A stretch of 64,000 bases of DNA from Corynespora cassiicola (taxonomy: Eukaryota > Ascomycota > Dothideomycetes > Pleosporales > Corynesporascaceae): the NCBI GenBank assembly GCA_022059125.1, contig JAEUWY010000013.1, positions 310,001 to 374,000 on the forward strand, given 5' to 3'. Positions 1 to 12,894 of this stretch are shown one piece after another (the stretch's first letter is position 1; each line of letters opens with the position of its first letter). A program made the position numbers and the translations under genes. Under the pieces are notes generated by a model. That model was not told the origin of the DNA, ran no database searches, and saw only the letters and a program-made list of their open reading frames with translations.

Positions 1-2791
1 TCTTCTGAATGTGCTTTATTACTGAAAAAGATGATTAGCTCCTTTGTCAATGCTGTCGGCTGATGCTGTGGTCTCGCTGAACATTGCGAGTAAAGCTTCA
101 TTCCTACAAAAGACCTATCACTCAAGCCTAATGTTGGAAGGAGATATGCATTCTCCATGGAAAATCTACGTATAATTTTCCTAAATGTGGTGATTATGAA
201 CATTATGGATTTTCAAAAAAACCTTTAGCTAATCTGAATTTTGGTCTGAAGGTCATTAAATATCCTTACCTGAAGAGGAATACTTAATGCCATCAACCTA
301 AAGTTATCATTTAAGGTTTTTATAGTATAATCATAACAACTAGCTCGATTGTGTTTTAGTCTCTTCCTGTTTCAGCCTGAGAATATCCATCATGATCCAG
401 CCATTTCCTAGGCATGGAGGACTCATCCTGCATTCATCATTAACCTCGTAGCGGGAAAACGTAAGTGCAGTTTCTATCTACGCATCAACTGTGGGTTGCA
501 AATTTTGTACCTCTTCACTTTCGATCGTATTCACTTTTCTCTTAAAGGGCAAGGTGTTAACAGCTTTAAGTCCGTTTTTTCAGAGCAGTGGATGTTGCGG
601 CTACATCTGATAAGGACACGATGTATGTATATGATGGGCATAGAAACCTAGAAGTAAACAAAGATAACACAGAAGTGGACATAAACATTGGGATTTCTGT
701 AAATTCTGAAAGACACATGGAATTAATGTTCTTTACGGTAGTGTGCAAATCATTGCGTAGTGTGAATTGGCATGGCATCCCAAATCGGTTTCAAAACAGA
801 GCTGTTGAATTATTGGTCATAATAGTTTGAATAGCTCTGACAAGCCCTATGGGTAGGTGGTGCTTGGCAATCGATTGACCCCGGTGGTATATGCGTCAGA
901 TGTGTGACGCGTTGGAATGTTTGTGACCTCCACATCGAAACAGTTAAATTCAAACACACACTAGTAAACCGACACAATTCTTGCCAATTTTGTCATTTCC
1001 CAACATTTTGCTGACGTTCCACTACCTCAGTTATGGGTAGCACGAGTCTACAGTCACTGCAAAAAGATTCTGTAAAGTCCGTACCACTGAACTTCAAACT
1101 CTATTCGTTCTCATTTCGTTTAAACCTTCAGTTCGATTACATTGCGCATATAAAACCATACATGATACTGTTAATCACCCGACCTTGACACAAGCTCCAC
1201 AGTTTGCTAATACCCACCGGGACAAGCCCTTCCAAGAGCCTGGGCGCAGACAAGCCAAATCCGGGGTGCGTTCGGCTATAATCCGACGTTATCGCCTCAA
1301 TATATCTTCGAAATACCATTGGCAAGATGAACTCAATCCCTCTACTATTGGTGCGACATTCCCCGGAATCCTTTGTGTAGCTGCAATTCTCCGGTACCCC
1401 GGATCAAGGGTTATACGAAGAGCACACCGGCTAGGAGTTGGGCAGGCTGTCTTGTGGTCGGAAGCAGTCAAGCGTTGGGCGGCGACGAGACAGACAAGAG
1501 TATATTGAAAGATATCTAGTCAATGTTACTTTCGGCGCGGAGCCGGCAGAGAGGTGATAATGTGCGATGTAGCCAAGAAAATCATATGAAAGAGGTTAAA
1601 TAATAGATCTCTCAGTTACAGTTGACATTACAACCTTCTTGTCATTGATCCCCGACTTTGTTAGTTGCTCAGAAACTTGGAACGTAATGATATCTTTCGG
1701 CCCGAAAAAGTGTTCTCGAATGGTTCTATTGCATCAGAGATATGCGACCGGCAAAATACCCTTCGTGAGACTATTCTCGATATGATCGTCCTGATGGCTA
1801 CCCCACTATATTAGTGGAATGAATGCTTGAGCTGCTTGACGTGGATGATCAATCTTGTTATTGATCAACATGTTGATCACCCGAGATTTCTGGAGGGAAG
1901 AGTGCTGGACATGTTTGTCCACACCATGGGAAAGAAGAGGGTAGGATGGTTTCTAAACATGTTTGTTGCATGGCGCATCTCCACCAGTCCCTTCATTTCC
2001 CAGGCCCAGTCTAGCTCGTTTGAGAAACCCCTAACGTTTAACCTCACTTCTCCTGTACAGCGCTTGCCCGCATCCTATTGCTTCTTCTCTAAACTATACC
2101 TGAACAAATTAGCGAAGCCCTCAATTATATGACAAATGCCGTCTGCATCACCTCGTGGCGTCGCCGCGGCGAACGCCACCGTTAGAAACGAGTAGCTTTG
2201 GCACCGTATATCGTGCCAAGTCTCACTTTAACCGCTGGATAAAAGAGTCGAAGATGCAGCTCTGGTGAGCCTCAAGGTTGCAATGGCAAAATTCGACTGA
2301 AAATAGTATTTCTGGTGCTCCGCCATGCCGGCATGACCATGGTACAGCTCCGAGGTTCCCCACCACAGGATATTGAAACAGTTTACCTTAATCAGTGCAC
2401 GGGCTTGTGGTACCTATGAGTTTTGACCCTTGCAGCCAATCAAAAATCGCCCCTTTCGGTTCATTCTTCTCTTTTGCAGCCTTCCGACGCTATGGTTGGT
2501 AAGTGGAGCATAGTTCCTGAGCGCTTTTTGGCATGATGGCCAAGCTTCCTGAATTGAGAACAAGGACGGACAAGCATTCCGCTGTTACCACCTCCTTAAT
2601 GTCAGCGAATGTGGTTTTAGACCGACCATCCCCTGGCATGGTCCTGAATCTAGAAGCAAATATTTGCTGGGATCTCGGAGTGTAGCCGTTGACATGTATA
2701 AAAGGGATCCTTAATCGCACCTAAAATGGCCCTCACCACGGTCCATCATTCCTTCGTTCTACTATCCAACTGACAGCCTTAATACGCCACA
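1..2791. other. Gene-poor 5' flank
   Basis: I see no supportable gene here. The open frames are short (at most about 107 codons), several start at non-ATG codons, and none gives a recognisable domain or a convincing set of spliced exons. A possible lone intron (donor near 466, acceptor ending near 583) cannot be tied to a protein. The last 100 bases are the promoter of the GH11 gene. Confidence 0.6.
2697..2704 (+). promoter_or_regulatory. TATA box of the GH11 xylanase gene
   Basis: TATAAAAG lies 95 bases before the ATG of the xylanase, a usual position for a strongly inducible fungal secreted-enzyme gene. No other TATA match of this quality lies between it and the start codon. Confidence 0.6.
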
Positions 2792-3522
<731 letters not shown>

Positions 3523-3986
3523 GCAGACTGCAAAGATGCAGGATTTCCTTGTGAACCAATTTCTTCCGTATATAGTTTCGAATGAATGGCTGTGCATATA
3601 GTATTCGTGTTTGAATAAATTCACTATTCGTCAGTTTTCTGGTGCATGACTAGTGAAGAGTCATTTCGCATAACAATATTTCGTAACTCCAGGAATCTAG
3701 TGCACGGTCAGTATACACCATGACTTGCAAGTGATGTTACTCACCGGCATACTGTACTCCTTTGCCGACTGATGGATACATCACCATAGTACGTATCCGC
3801 ATCTGGAAAACTCAAAAAGGAATTTCATTGCCCACTGTCTTTGGCGGCGAAGCCACTCGCCATCCGACTCTATGAGTCAAGCACAAAGGAAACCTGCCAT
3901 CTGTATATATACAGTCCGTGCGTGCCTCCGCTTTCGCACCGCGATGCCAGTCTTGCGTCTATTCTCCTTGCTACACCAGCTGAGGC
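3523..3986. other. Convergent intergenic spacer
   Basis: 3' ends of the GH11 gene (plus) and the ESSS gene (minus) meet here. It holds AT-rich presumptive 3' UTR sequence with AATAAA-like motifs near 3614. No gene seen. Confidence 0.6.
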
Positions 3987-4466
3987 TTACTCCTTGGGCT
4001 TCGCGTCGGGGTCAGGCAAGATGCCCTCGGCTTCCAACCGCCGACGGGCCTCCTCAAGGGCCCAGGTCTGGATGCTGTGAAATGAGTCAGCCTATGCCTC
4101 TTACCGGCAGTTCCATGCCCGCGACACATCAACTGGCGCCAATTCCTCCGCGAAGCCTCCAATTACTCCCACATACCTTGTATCAGGCTTGAAAGCATAT
4201 GCGATCACAGCGAAGGCAATGCTGCCGTAGAATCCCCAGTACCAAATGCCTTCCCAGCCCTCTTTCTGGTATTTCTCACCGGGCTTCACACCAAACAGCC
4301 ATCCCGACGGGGGATCATAATGGGTTCCGTGACCACCGCCTTGGACAACCTTGGATTGCGAGAATTGGCGGGCCGAGCGGAGGCTGAGAGGGTACATGAG
4401 GGTTGGGCGGCGAGTGACGAGCGCGGAGCTGCGCGCAGCGGCGCGGAGGGGGGCGAGCGAGGACAT
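3987..4466 (-). CDS. NADH:ubiquinone oxidoreductase ESSS subunit (NDUFB11-like)
   Basis: Exons on the minus strand are 4177..4466 and 3987..4074 (102 nt intron), giving 125 residues. Residues 1-37 are Arg/Ser/Ala-rich and end in RQFSQS, a typical mitochondrial presequence. The mature part starts GGGHGTHYDPPSGWLF, has one transmembrane helix (about 74-92, GIWYWGFYGSIAFAVIAYAF) and ends in a charged helix spliced as KPDT/SIQTWALEEARRR, finishing PDPDAKPKE. These features match the ESSS/NDUFB11 accessory subunit of respiratory complex I, an inner-membrane single-pass protein of the proximal membrane arm. Without the intron the frame reads into an unrelated tail (VGVIGGFAEE), so the splice is well supported. 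Confidence 0.92.
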
Positions 4467-4846
4467 TGGATCGTGCCAGCAATTGGTCGTCTTCGGAAGA
4501 GTGGAGATGCGTAGATGTGTCGGCGCACGGCGGTGTGCGGCTGTGGTGAGTATGGGGATGTCGAAGTCGTGATGGCGGGTTTCGATGAGGTTGAATATCT
4601 TGGCGCTGTCGCGTCCGAAAGAGGTTTAGTCTATGTCTTATGAGTAAGCAAGTACACCCATCTCCATTGATGTCAATTCATAAGGCGCTTATTAAGTAGT
4701 GCCTTTGGATATTTAGATATACCGGTCACCGTTCAATGCTCTAGTTAATATCCACCAAGCTATTTTCAAACTTGTATGCCTCCATCTGCCAGCAGAAATC
4801 GACCTCCAACACGGCTCAGCATGTCCACCTCATTCCTTTTCTGCAT
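4467..4846. other. Intergenic spacer
   Basis: Promoter and 5' UTR of the ESSS gene on its left side, then AT-rich sequence. No gene seen. Confidence 0.5.
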
Positions 4847-6409
4847 CTATGCCCGTTTCTCATGATAGATATTAGCGTTATTATCACCACCAAATCTTTC
4901 AAGTCGATTGCTGCAGCATCTGATTGAGATATTGGTCGTCAATTTTGGGAGTCTCTGCTCCTTCGCCAGATGCATTCCAGCCCATTTCAGAATCAAATAT
5001 GAACCAAACCCCAACCCTCCAAGAACTACATACATCAGAAGCCAGTCATTAATAGCGCTCTGCTAACTGATTCCCGGAGAAGATCATCAGCTCGGTGAAC
5101 AAGTATGTCCTCCGCTCCCTCTCTTAGATTATTGACGAGAGTGCTCCATGAAGAGTGATAACTAAGGTGCAACATGGCTGCGGTGTAAGCATCAATACCT
5201 GCACCCATATAATGATTTGTTGAATTCAGAGTCTTCAACATCCTAAGAACATCGGAAATCATCTCCAAGGATATAGTCACAGCCTAGCCCTTCTCTACTG
5301 CGACATTAGTTCCGATGTTGCATGTGGCCATACTTCTGGTACCGCTGAACGACGCGACAGCACAGCCTTTGGCACGATGAACACCCACTCTTAGAAATAC
5401 CTAGGCTGCGTGGTAACATTAGAAAAAGGGCATGCCATATAATTTGATTGGCAAAGCCGTTGGCAGCGTGCCCAGAGCAGGATCTTTGATAGGGCAGGAT
5501 GAATACTCTGTGGCAATTGTGCCGTCAGGTATGGTTTGGCCAATTCATACACGAGCATTCTTGATCCAGACGTACTTGAATCCTTTGAATCTCGTTCTTT
5601 GTGCTGTATTTTACCAAGTTCGATCGAAAGCCGCGTCTTCGTACAAGCCTAAAGCCCCTATATCTAATTCTGCCATGTATATTCCATCCGTGGGCAGATC
5701 ATGCCAGTGTTTTAAATGGGGGAATTCGAACTCATTGGCGTTAATCTAATTCAGCCTGACCTCAAAGAACGGAATTGTCAAATCCACGGTATTTCCAGCG
5801 GCAATGGGAACTTCGGTATCGAACATGTGACGCATAGGCAAGCTATCCCAGGAAGTTGCGTGCTCGTTGTCGATCATTGCACTATGCGTGGCTCTCAAAA
5901 CTTTCTCCCATCGCAACTGAGGCCAATCGGAGAATATATCAATTTTTTCGCCAGAGCCATCACCTGATCGAACACTCATCAACTCTGGCGTGGGATCTAG
6001 ATGAGTAGAGGAAAGCTATGATAACAAGGAGTCTTCGAGTGTAACAGGGAAATCGAGTGGGGGAGCATGTTATGAGGATAATGAGAAGCGTTACAAGAGA
6101 CCATAAGAACTTATATGTTGCCTCAATATTCAGCATCTTCGGAATGGGTTTGCTCAGTGGCGAGAGCAATCTGAAGAAAGCAATGCTAGTTGCTCTGAGT
6201 AGGACATCGATCGACCTCCAGATGACCAAGCTTGTTCCAAATGCTGCGATCGCCCAAACGAGGACGAGGGTAACAGACGAAAATGCTGACTCCAGCTTGA
6301 TATGATATCGGATCGGCTTCAGTGTACAGCAACGGAGATCCAGATTTGAAGGTATGACTGTCCACTCAAAATAACATGACTGAATAGAAGGCCGCGCATA
6401 ATATCGCAA
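4847..6409 (-). pseudogene. Decayed multi-pass membrane-protein gene
   Basis: Read on the minus strand, one frame gives long protein-like stretches broken by stops. In order there are two hydrophobic helices (about 6310-6090, including VTLVLVWAIAAFG and LWSLVTLLIILI), a frame slip near 6060, a polar domain (motifs SDWPQLRWEKV, NTVDLTIPFFEV, FKGFKYVWIKNARV), a segment YTAAMLHLSYHSSW, a second slip near 5040, and a terminal hydrophobic helix (MYVVLGGLGFGSYLILKW). At least seven in-frame stops lie between 6020 and 5280 and no initiating ATG is obvious. The layout (two N-terminal helices, an ectodomain, one C-terminal helix) resembles fungal multi-pass proteins of unknown function; I cannot name the family. 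Introns could explain one or two stops but not all. Confidence 0.5.
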
Positions 6410-8128
6410 AACGTACCATGCCTATAAAAAGGTATGTAAACCGGCGCCTTTGATTTGTTTTTCGGAAATCCCGCGGTGAAATTTCGATAGGTCAGAGACG
6501 TTGGATACAATAGTGGCCATGATCTGATCCCTCTTGTAAGAAGAAAAAGACAGGGTGAGAGAATTTTGAAAGGGGGGCTCCAAGAGACAACTCCAAGTTC
6601 AGATAGTTCAACCCGCCAGCTGCCCAACCTCGTTGGCGCCGGAGCTATGGTCACCAGATCCGACCGGAATTTGCACCGGTTGTTTTGAATGCGCAACTAT
6701 CACACCCAATATGCACGGAAGTCGCTTTTATTGACCATTAATATTCTGAGTTCACAAACGCTACTCCTAATCCAGCCACCCCAACACCCGTTCGGGCGTG
6801 CTACCTTAACAGCTGATATGCTAAGCAGGCGGTTGATGTCCGCGCACACGTTGCCTACCATGAAAACAGTCGAAAAAAATAGAGCTACAGCAGAATAAAA
6901 CCAGTTTTGATGATTTTTTCATCACCCGTAGATCATTGAATGCCCCCAAAAACGCCGAGGAAAGTGGGAAGAGGTGAGTAAAGGTGGCGAGCGCTTGTTG
7001 GGCCTTTTATGACTGACCTTGCTGAATGTTGTATAGTGCCTCTTTGCAGAAAGGATATGACTCAGCATGTTTTCGTGTCTAGTCTCCGCCGAATGTTTTC
7101 ATTATTGATCAATAGATAATATCATATAGCCGTTATACAGTGATGCATCTAGACTAGTCATGTAACAAGCTGTCTGGAAACCAACCTGGATATTTCATTA
7201 GGCTGGGCATGTAGAGGTTACAAAACATACGATCAATAAGCTTCTGTGTATCTTTCCAAGCACCCCTCTTTGTATTTACTAAATAAATATCAGTTTAAAC
7301 ACGTTTAACAGAAGATAAGATAAGAAATTATACCAGTGGTAACTGTTTGCTAGTACTAAATGTGCTATCGCAATTACGTTTAGTATTCTTGCTCTGATGG
7401 CCACATTTGCCTCAGCAGTATAACCTCATTCGAGCTATGCGAGAAGACAAATCATTTTCCTATACAGCATCCATGCCAATTTATCATGAAAAGATTTGAG
7501 AAAAGCCCCAAGCCGTGTATAGATTGCTGGATGAAAGGAAACCGAGCGAGAGATCGAGAAAAACGATGGGATGGTCGCTGGCGCGGTGGGAAAAGGTAAA
7601 CGGGCTATAATGGCGAATGGAATACTGAGTGCTATAAAGATGATACACCGCAATGACTATATGTAAGCAAGTTGGAAATTTTGTAAAATATTGTCAAGAG
7701 AGCTGTTTATGAAAGTTTAAGGGCGACGGGATTGGTTCAAAACTCAAATATAGAGATGTAAGGACATTTACAAATCCTACAGGAAGGATTTTAATGAGCA
7801 AAGGTATTAAGGTTGCACAGTTGCCTCTTAGTGAAAAGCTGTGGTGAAAAGCCCGGCCCACCAAATATGTTGCGTTATAGGAAAGTCCAGTCCACTCGCA
7901 ACCAGCTAATTCTTAGAACATGCTTGGAATCAGCTTCTTGAAATTCTTGAGAGGATTCCTAAGGATGAAAAGGACAGTTGGTATAAGCATCTTCAATTCA
8001 TCTATATACATATTCCCGTCTTTTCATTCAAAGCATATACAAGAGCGAACGAACATTGCCTGTAAAAAAAAATAACAGGAAAGAAGGAAAACTATCTAGG
8101 CGCATTCTATATCTCTCTAGGAGAGTAA
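6410..8128. other. AT-rich gene-free spacer
   Basis: Long AT-rich stretch with only short open frames. A 72-codon minus-strand frame at 7435..7653 begins with a hydrophobic run but has no other support. The right end carries the 3' UTR of the GH7 gene. Confidence 0.5.
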
Positions 8129-9598
8129 CTATGCGGGCTGAGCAAAAGTAGAGCCAATGGGGCCAAACTTGATGTTCGAGAAGATGACAGTAGAGCCGGG
8201 AGAGTTAGCCTCGACATCCTCAGGCTTGCCACTGTCAGTAGAACAAGTACCACGACCGACACCAGGGGTCTCAGGGTCCTTGTCGGTAGGGTAGGTGGAG
8301 TCAAGCCAAAGCATGTTGACTGCGTGGTCATCCCACAGGGACATGACCAGGACGTGGCCGCGAGCAAGCGACGCTCCCATCTCGTTCAGACCACCGAGGT
8401 TCTTGAAGGAAGAAGTGTCGCCGAAAACGGTCTTCTGCTTGTCGCACCAGGCATCACTGATCGAGTTACCCTCAACACCCGCGATAGTCGATTCGCTGTT
8501 CTTAAAGGCCTTGCCGCCCTGGACGTAGAAGCGCTTGATCTCCGACAAGCTTGAGCCAGATCCAATGAACTGGGTGACGACAGTCATCTTCTTGTTGGTG
8601 TCGATGGTCATTCCAGGGCCGTAGAAGTCCCTGACTCCCTGGCGGTAGCTCTGTACTCGTGTTACTGATAGCTCGTTGTAGGGATTCAAAGTAGACTTAC
8701 GTTGAAGTCACATCCGTCCTTGTCACAGATACCTCCGTATCGGTTGTCGCCATCACCGCACTCAGTACCTTCACAGGATTTGAGACCAGTGGTCTTGCAA
8801 GGGTGAGGAGTGTATGCAGTGGAAATGGAATTGGCCTCCCAGATATCCATCTCAGCGCAGCAAGCGCCCAACTTTCCGGTTCCGGCGTTTTTGTCGTTGG
8901 GGTTTGGTTGCCAGCCATCGCTGTTGGCAGCGCCATTGATCCACTTGATATCGTGGGGGCACTGAGAGTCGCAGTAACCTGCCTTGGTTAGTGGTCTATT
9001 ATCATCATAAGGTAGACTTTCGCTTACCAGTTCCGTATTTGGCACCAGCCTTGTTGTTTCCCTTATTTATACCGCCGTCGGCGGCCATCTCCACGAAGTA
9101 CAGGGCACCATTCAGACCACAAGGAAGCTTCGAAACATCCACGTCGAACGTGAATTCCTTTCCAATAAGGTTGAACATCTGGTACTTGCTGTCGGTCTCC
9201 ATAAGGTAGGTTCGGGAACCGATGTTCGTGGAGTACTCGCCCTTAGTGACGAATTTGAGGGTGAGAGCATCGCCAGAGGTGCTGATACCATAGGTGCCAG
9301 AGTAGTCAGCGCCATCGATAGCGCAGTTCTTCGCACAGGATGCACCGTCCGCACACGTAGTGGCGTTCCAGGCATTGTCAGTGTAGCAGTTGGTGTATCC
9401 ACCAGTAACGTGAGCCCAGCGCCAGTTGGAATCAAGAGTGATGGAGCCACTCTTGGTTGTGCAGCTGTTTCCACCTGTTCCTGTGCATGTCTTCCAAGAC
9501 ATCTTGGGGTGAGTTTCGGTTTGCGAGGTGCCAACCTGCTGAGCAGCGGCACCACCGAAGAGGGCGAGGGATGCGAGGGCGAGTTGCTTGTACTGCAT
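8129..9598 (-). CDS. GH7 cellobiohydrolase (CBHI type), catalytic domain only
   Basis: Minus-strand exons 9028..9598, 8701..8978 and 8129..8650 (introns 49 and 50 nt) give 456 residues. A signal peptide (about 1-19, ending GGAAA) precedes a complete GH7 domain starting [16 protein letters not shown]. The catalytic E-x-D-x-x-E motif is Glu233, Asp235 and Glu238 in [10 protein letters not shown]. Cys-rich stretches typical of GH7 disulphides are present ([44 protein letters not shown]). The protein ends about 20 residues after the domain core ([12 protein letters not shown]), so there is no Ser/Thr linker and no cellulose-binding module. It should release cellobiose processively from cellulose chain ends outside the cell. 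Chain-end preference and a cellobiohydrolase rather than endoglucanase role are inferred from loop-rich length. Confidence 0.96.
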
Positions 9599-9661
9599 GG
9601 TGAATGTAGACAGAATGAATTTTGAAGGCTGAACAACTGGATATGAGCCGGGAAAGACCCC

Positions 9662-9669
9662 CTTATATA
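9662..9669 (-). promoter_or_regulatory. TATA box of the GH7 gene
   Basis: On the minus strand the sequence reads TATATAAG, 64-71 bases before the ATG at 9598, a normal distance for an inducible fungal gene. Confidence 0.55.
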
Positions 9670-12392
9670 CGCCAGAGGTCATCTCCTGACAACGTCCAAG
9701 CATATTGAATTTCATACCAAGGCTTGGATGGACCCATATTTTCGCTTCTCCATAGGTATTGCCACCAATATCAAAGGCGCTACGGCTTGTCGGGAAGCTT
9801 GAAAGGCTGTGTCGGTGGGTACAAAATGAATGGTAGATGAGATCTTCTCCCGTTGCGGAGAGATCTGGGGTAATTGCGGAGATCTGTGCGTTACTAAAAT
9901 GGGGCCGGGGCTTCTAGAAAATGTGAGTAACGTGACAAGCATAGGGAGACATGAAACATACCTTTAGCGCGCAATATGGTTAAATTATTGGCCAACGAAT
10001 GATAATGAAGATATATATTGACCGCGAGCCTGTTCCGAAATCGTTGATCGTCGCCCTAGAGTTGGGGTCCATTCCATGGCTATGGATGGATTTAATAGAA
10101 GTTTTTACTGAGTTCTGAGAGGCTCTATCGTTCTCGAGAGAAAGAGAGGCTTGATTGATTATGTTTGGTTGGTCATAGCCACCACTCCCATGTGAAATTT
10201 TCAGACAACGACACCTAAAAAATTGACAGCCATCACTAGCATCTTTCAAATGTGGGCAAACTTCGGCAAGTCCACATGTTTTGGGGCTCCGAAATCAGGG
10301 TATTTTAGATTGTTATTGCTTCGCCGCCCTAGGATGTTATATTAAGGAAAATTCCAGAAGGGATCACCCAGCCGAAAAGGAAATGATGTTGGCACTACAG
10401 GTCATGAGGCTCACCCACCTCTCCTAGCTTAACCCTCATTGCCCAATTGGTATGCTAAATCCGAACTTCAATGCATAGTGACATGGAAAATTCACAAACC
10501 GCATGTTTCCTATACCGAACCTTTCAATGAGTTGCATGGTGCTCCCAAAATATAAAACTGGGCTGATAAACAGGCAAATCATGTTGTTTATATCTGCTCC
10601 TGAGTGATTGACTTCCCCAGCATGACAAAAAATTGAGCAAGATGATTTTTCCCCAAGAGACAATGTCGGGAAAGTGCCTTCTGCATGACATTGATGATGA
10701 CAGTAGAGATTTGAAACGCGGTCAGTACTCTTTTCGCTGGCGTAGAAGGCGACGTTCCCGGAGTAAACGGGACGAGTTTCCTGAAGGATAAGCACGCACG
10801 TGCACTATTGAAAGGTAAGCCGCAGAGAAATGCACCCCTTATTGAGTAGCCTCGCTCCGAAAAGGTGGATCGAAATGCCGCATGGTACTCTGCCATGTAC
10901 AGGGAAATGCGAGCAAATATCGGCCTGCAGACCAAGGTGGCTTTTCACCTGCATCTATAGCGCATGCATGTATCAGACAACATGAATACTTGTCTTAAGC
11001 ATTGTGAAGTTGCTCCCGTAAAGATGTGATCAGTGTTGGAGAAGCGAGAAAACCGGTTGTCGCATCGGATGTCCCGGGTATCGGAGGCAAATGGGAGTCT
11101 CGCCGTTATTCGCACTTTCAAGTGGTAGATCTGGCGCGATTTAGTTTCTGAGATCGTATTCAGGCTAAGCAAGGCCTCTGGCGTGTAATATATCTTGCTG
11201 GCAGTTGGTGTTGAGGCTCACCCCAAAGAAACGGTCGCAGACGGATTGTGCTGCAGTCAAACCCGGGTAGGTGTAAATGCTTGCGTTAGCTTGGCGAATG
11301 GCATAGTCTTGTGATGGATCTAGACAGGGTTATATATTGTTCAGCCTCAATTTACTGCGACCACCCGAGAATCTAGGTACGAAATAAATTAACCAAGACT
11401 CTGAGAGTGAGGTATTTGCGCGTACCGATAAGCCTGATCATCGCCTCTCCGCCCTTGCTTAGATTGCTTGACCTCAAAGCTTCTGCACTTGATCTTCATA
11501 GAGAAGGTGCAATATTTCTCAGGGGCAATATTCGGCCTCCCATCGGGGAAACTGTGCGGACGGCGGCTGGAGTGGCGGTGCCCCGCGGACTACGAACCAA
11601 CACTCGCGTGACAATTCAAGCGGCTGGGGCTGACATGATATTATGTTACGGAGAAGTGCTTCCGTTGAGGATGCAACGACTTGAGCAGATTTCTGCCTCG
11701 GGATTGCGTCGCTCGTCGCCGAGCTTAGAGATAATGGTACGTAGCGATATGTAAGATATCTAGGATACTGGTCAGACGTACGGTGAATATTCTGTCAGCC
11801 GCATCAAGCAATATAGACATCTTGGAGTTTCAAGCTTGTGTGAGTTGGCCAAGTGATAGGATAAAGCTCGTCCGACGGATATTGATCGCGAAGAGCTAGT
11901 CCGAAAGTGGCATAGACATCTCGACTTCATCCGGTCTACCTAGGTACATCAAACGGGGTATCTCTGGTCCGCCTCACACACACACATGAAAAGATAAAAT
12001 AACGTTCTGGATAACAACCGTCGTTAATTTCTTGGCTGAAGTTTGTGCGCAGGTTTTCTTATTCTTTTTCGTTGAATGCGATTATCATCAGTGAGCTGCG
12101 ATTATGAACAACGGCGATGAGAATCTGGAGACCGGAAACCCATAGCACAAGCAATAGGTACAGCCAAACCCGATTTTTATTTCAAGCCAAGCTTGCGACA
12201 AGATTATTCCCTGAGTGCATCACTCTTCTCTCTGTACACCAAGGCTCGTCCCCAAGACTCATAAGGACCCGTTATTTCCTCGGGTCTTGTGCCGAGACCG
12301 CAGATCGCACGCCAGTCTCAGTGTACTCAAAACTTTTGAAGCTTATTTAGAGCTCTTCAAGAGTTTCTTTTACACGATGAGACAAAATGTTG
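9670..12392. other. 2.7 kb gene-free spacer
   Basis: Upstream region of the GH7 gene plus unassigned sequence. The longest open frames (10436..10795 and 10588..10935 minus, 11407..11754 plus) give peptides without domains, and both strands around them carry frequent stops. No RNA gene or repeat recognised. Confidence 0.5.
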
Positions 12393-12818
12393 TCAAAGAA
12401 AATGGTGAGCGAGCAAAATCGTTGCAACAGTTGTTTTACCCTGCGGACATATAGACAGTTCGGGCGGAAGGATATTGATCCGTCCAATAGAAGCAAGGCA
12501 AAACCTCTTGGCAGTTATCCAGTGCAATGGCTTTCCTTCGTCGTGGAATTCATCCAGAGGAACTGCCTTGTCAAAAGGCTTTCTACGCTGACTGTTGAGA
12601 GTTTTCGCGAAGTTTCGTTTCGAAATGATCACCCCAAGTGCAGCTTCAGCCAATCCGTTTCCGTAATGATATCCCTCCATACCACCAATTTTCAGCTTAC
12701 CTATGTTAGTATTGACGTCTAAGACTACCTCAGATTTCTGGTAAGATATATGCTTCAGAGCTGGATCACTTTCGAATCTCAAGATAATCACACGAAATGT
12801 TCGATCTCTCAAGAGCAT
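12393..12818 (-). CDS. Hypothetical protein, possibly a 5'-truncated gene
   Basis: A 141-codon frame from an ATG at 12818. The frame stays open upstream to a TGA near 12855, so the first visible residues may be internal to a larger protein. Sequence features include FESDPALKH, DVNTNIGKLKIGGMEGYHYGNGLAEAALG and PFDKAVPLDEFHDEGKPLHWITAKRF. Its residue balance and lack of low complexity look like real protein, but I recognise no family. The F-box gene on the same strand ends only 76 bases upstream, leaving little room for a promoter or 5' exon. That suggests a gene fragment or a missed splice. Function unknown. Confidence 0.35.
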   Translation of the reverse strand: MLLRDRTFRVIILRFESDPALKHISYQKSEVVLDVNTNIGKLKIGGMEGYHYGNGLAEAALGVIISKRNFAKTLNSQRRKPFDKAVPLDEFHDEGKPLHWITAKRFCLASIGRINILPPELSICPQGKTTVATILLAHHFL

Positions 12819-12894
12819 GCTCGATAGGACCGGCACGTCAAATAACTGTATTCAATCGAAAAGGGTATAGTCTAAACTGCAAGAAACCACCTCT

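Noticed and set aside
588..830. 80-codon plus-strand frame after a T-rich AG acceptor-like site
   Set aside because: Starts at GTG rather than ATG; no partner exon or family; a lone intron signal is not enough.
1137..1508. Overlapping frames on both strands with moderately protein-like residues
   Set aside because: No domain, frequent stops in extended frames, no splice model that joins them.
7435..7653. 72-codon minus-strand frame with hydrophobic start resembling a signal peptide
   Set aside because: Short, AT-rich surroundings, composition explained by T-rich codons; no leader or ordered core.
10436..10935. Two overlapping minus-strand frames upstream of the GH7 gene
   Set aside because: Overlap in different frames, no recognisable features.
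11407..11754. 115-codon plus-strand frame
   Set aside because: Leu/Arg-rich composition without domain; could be real but unsupported.
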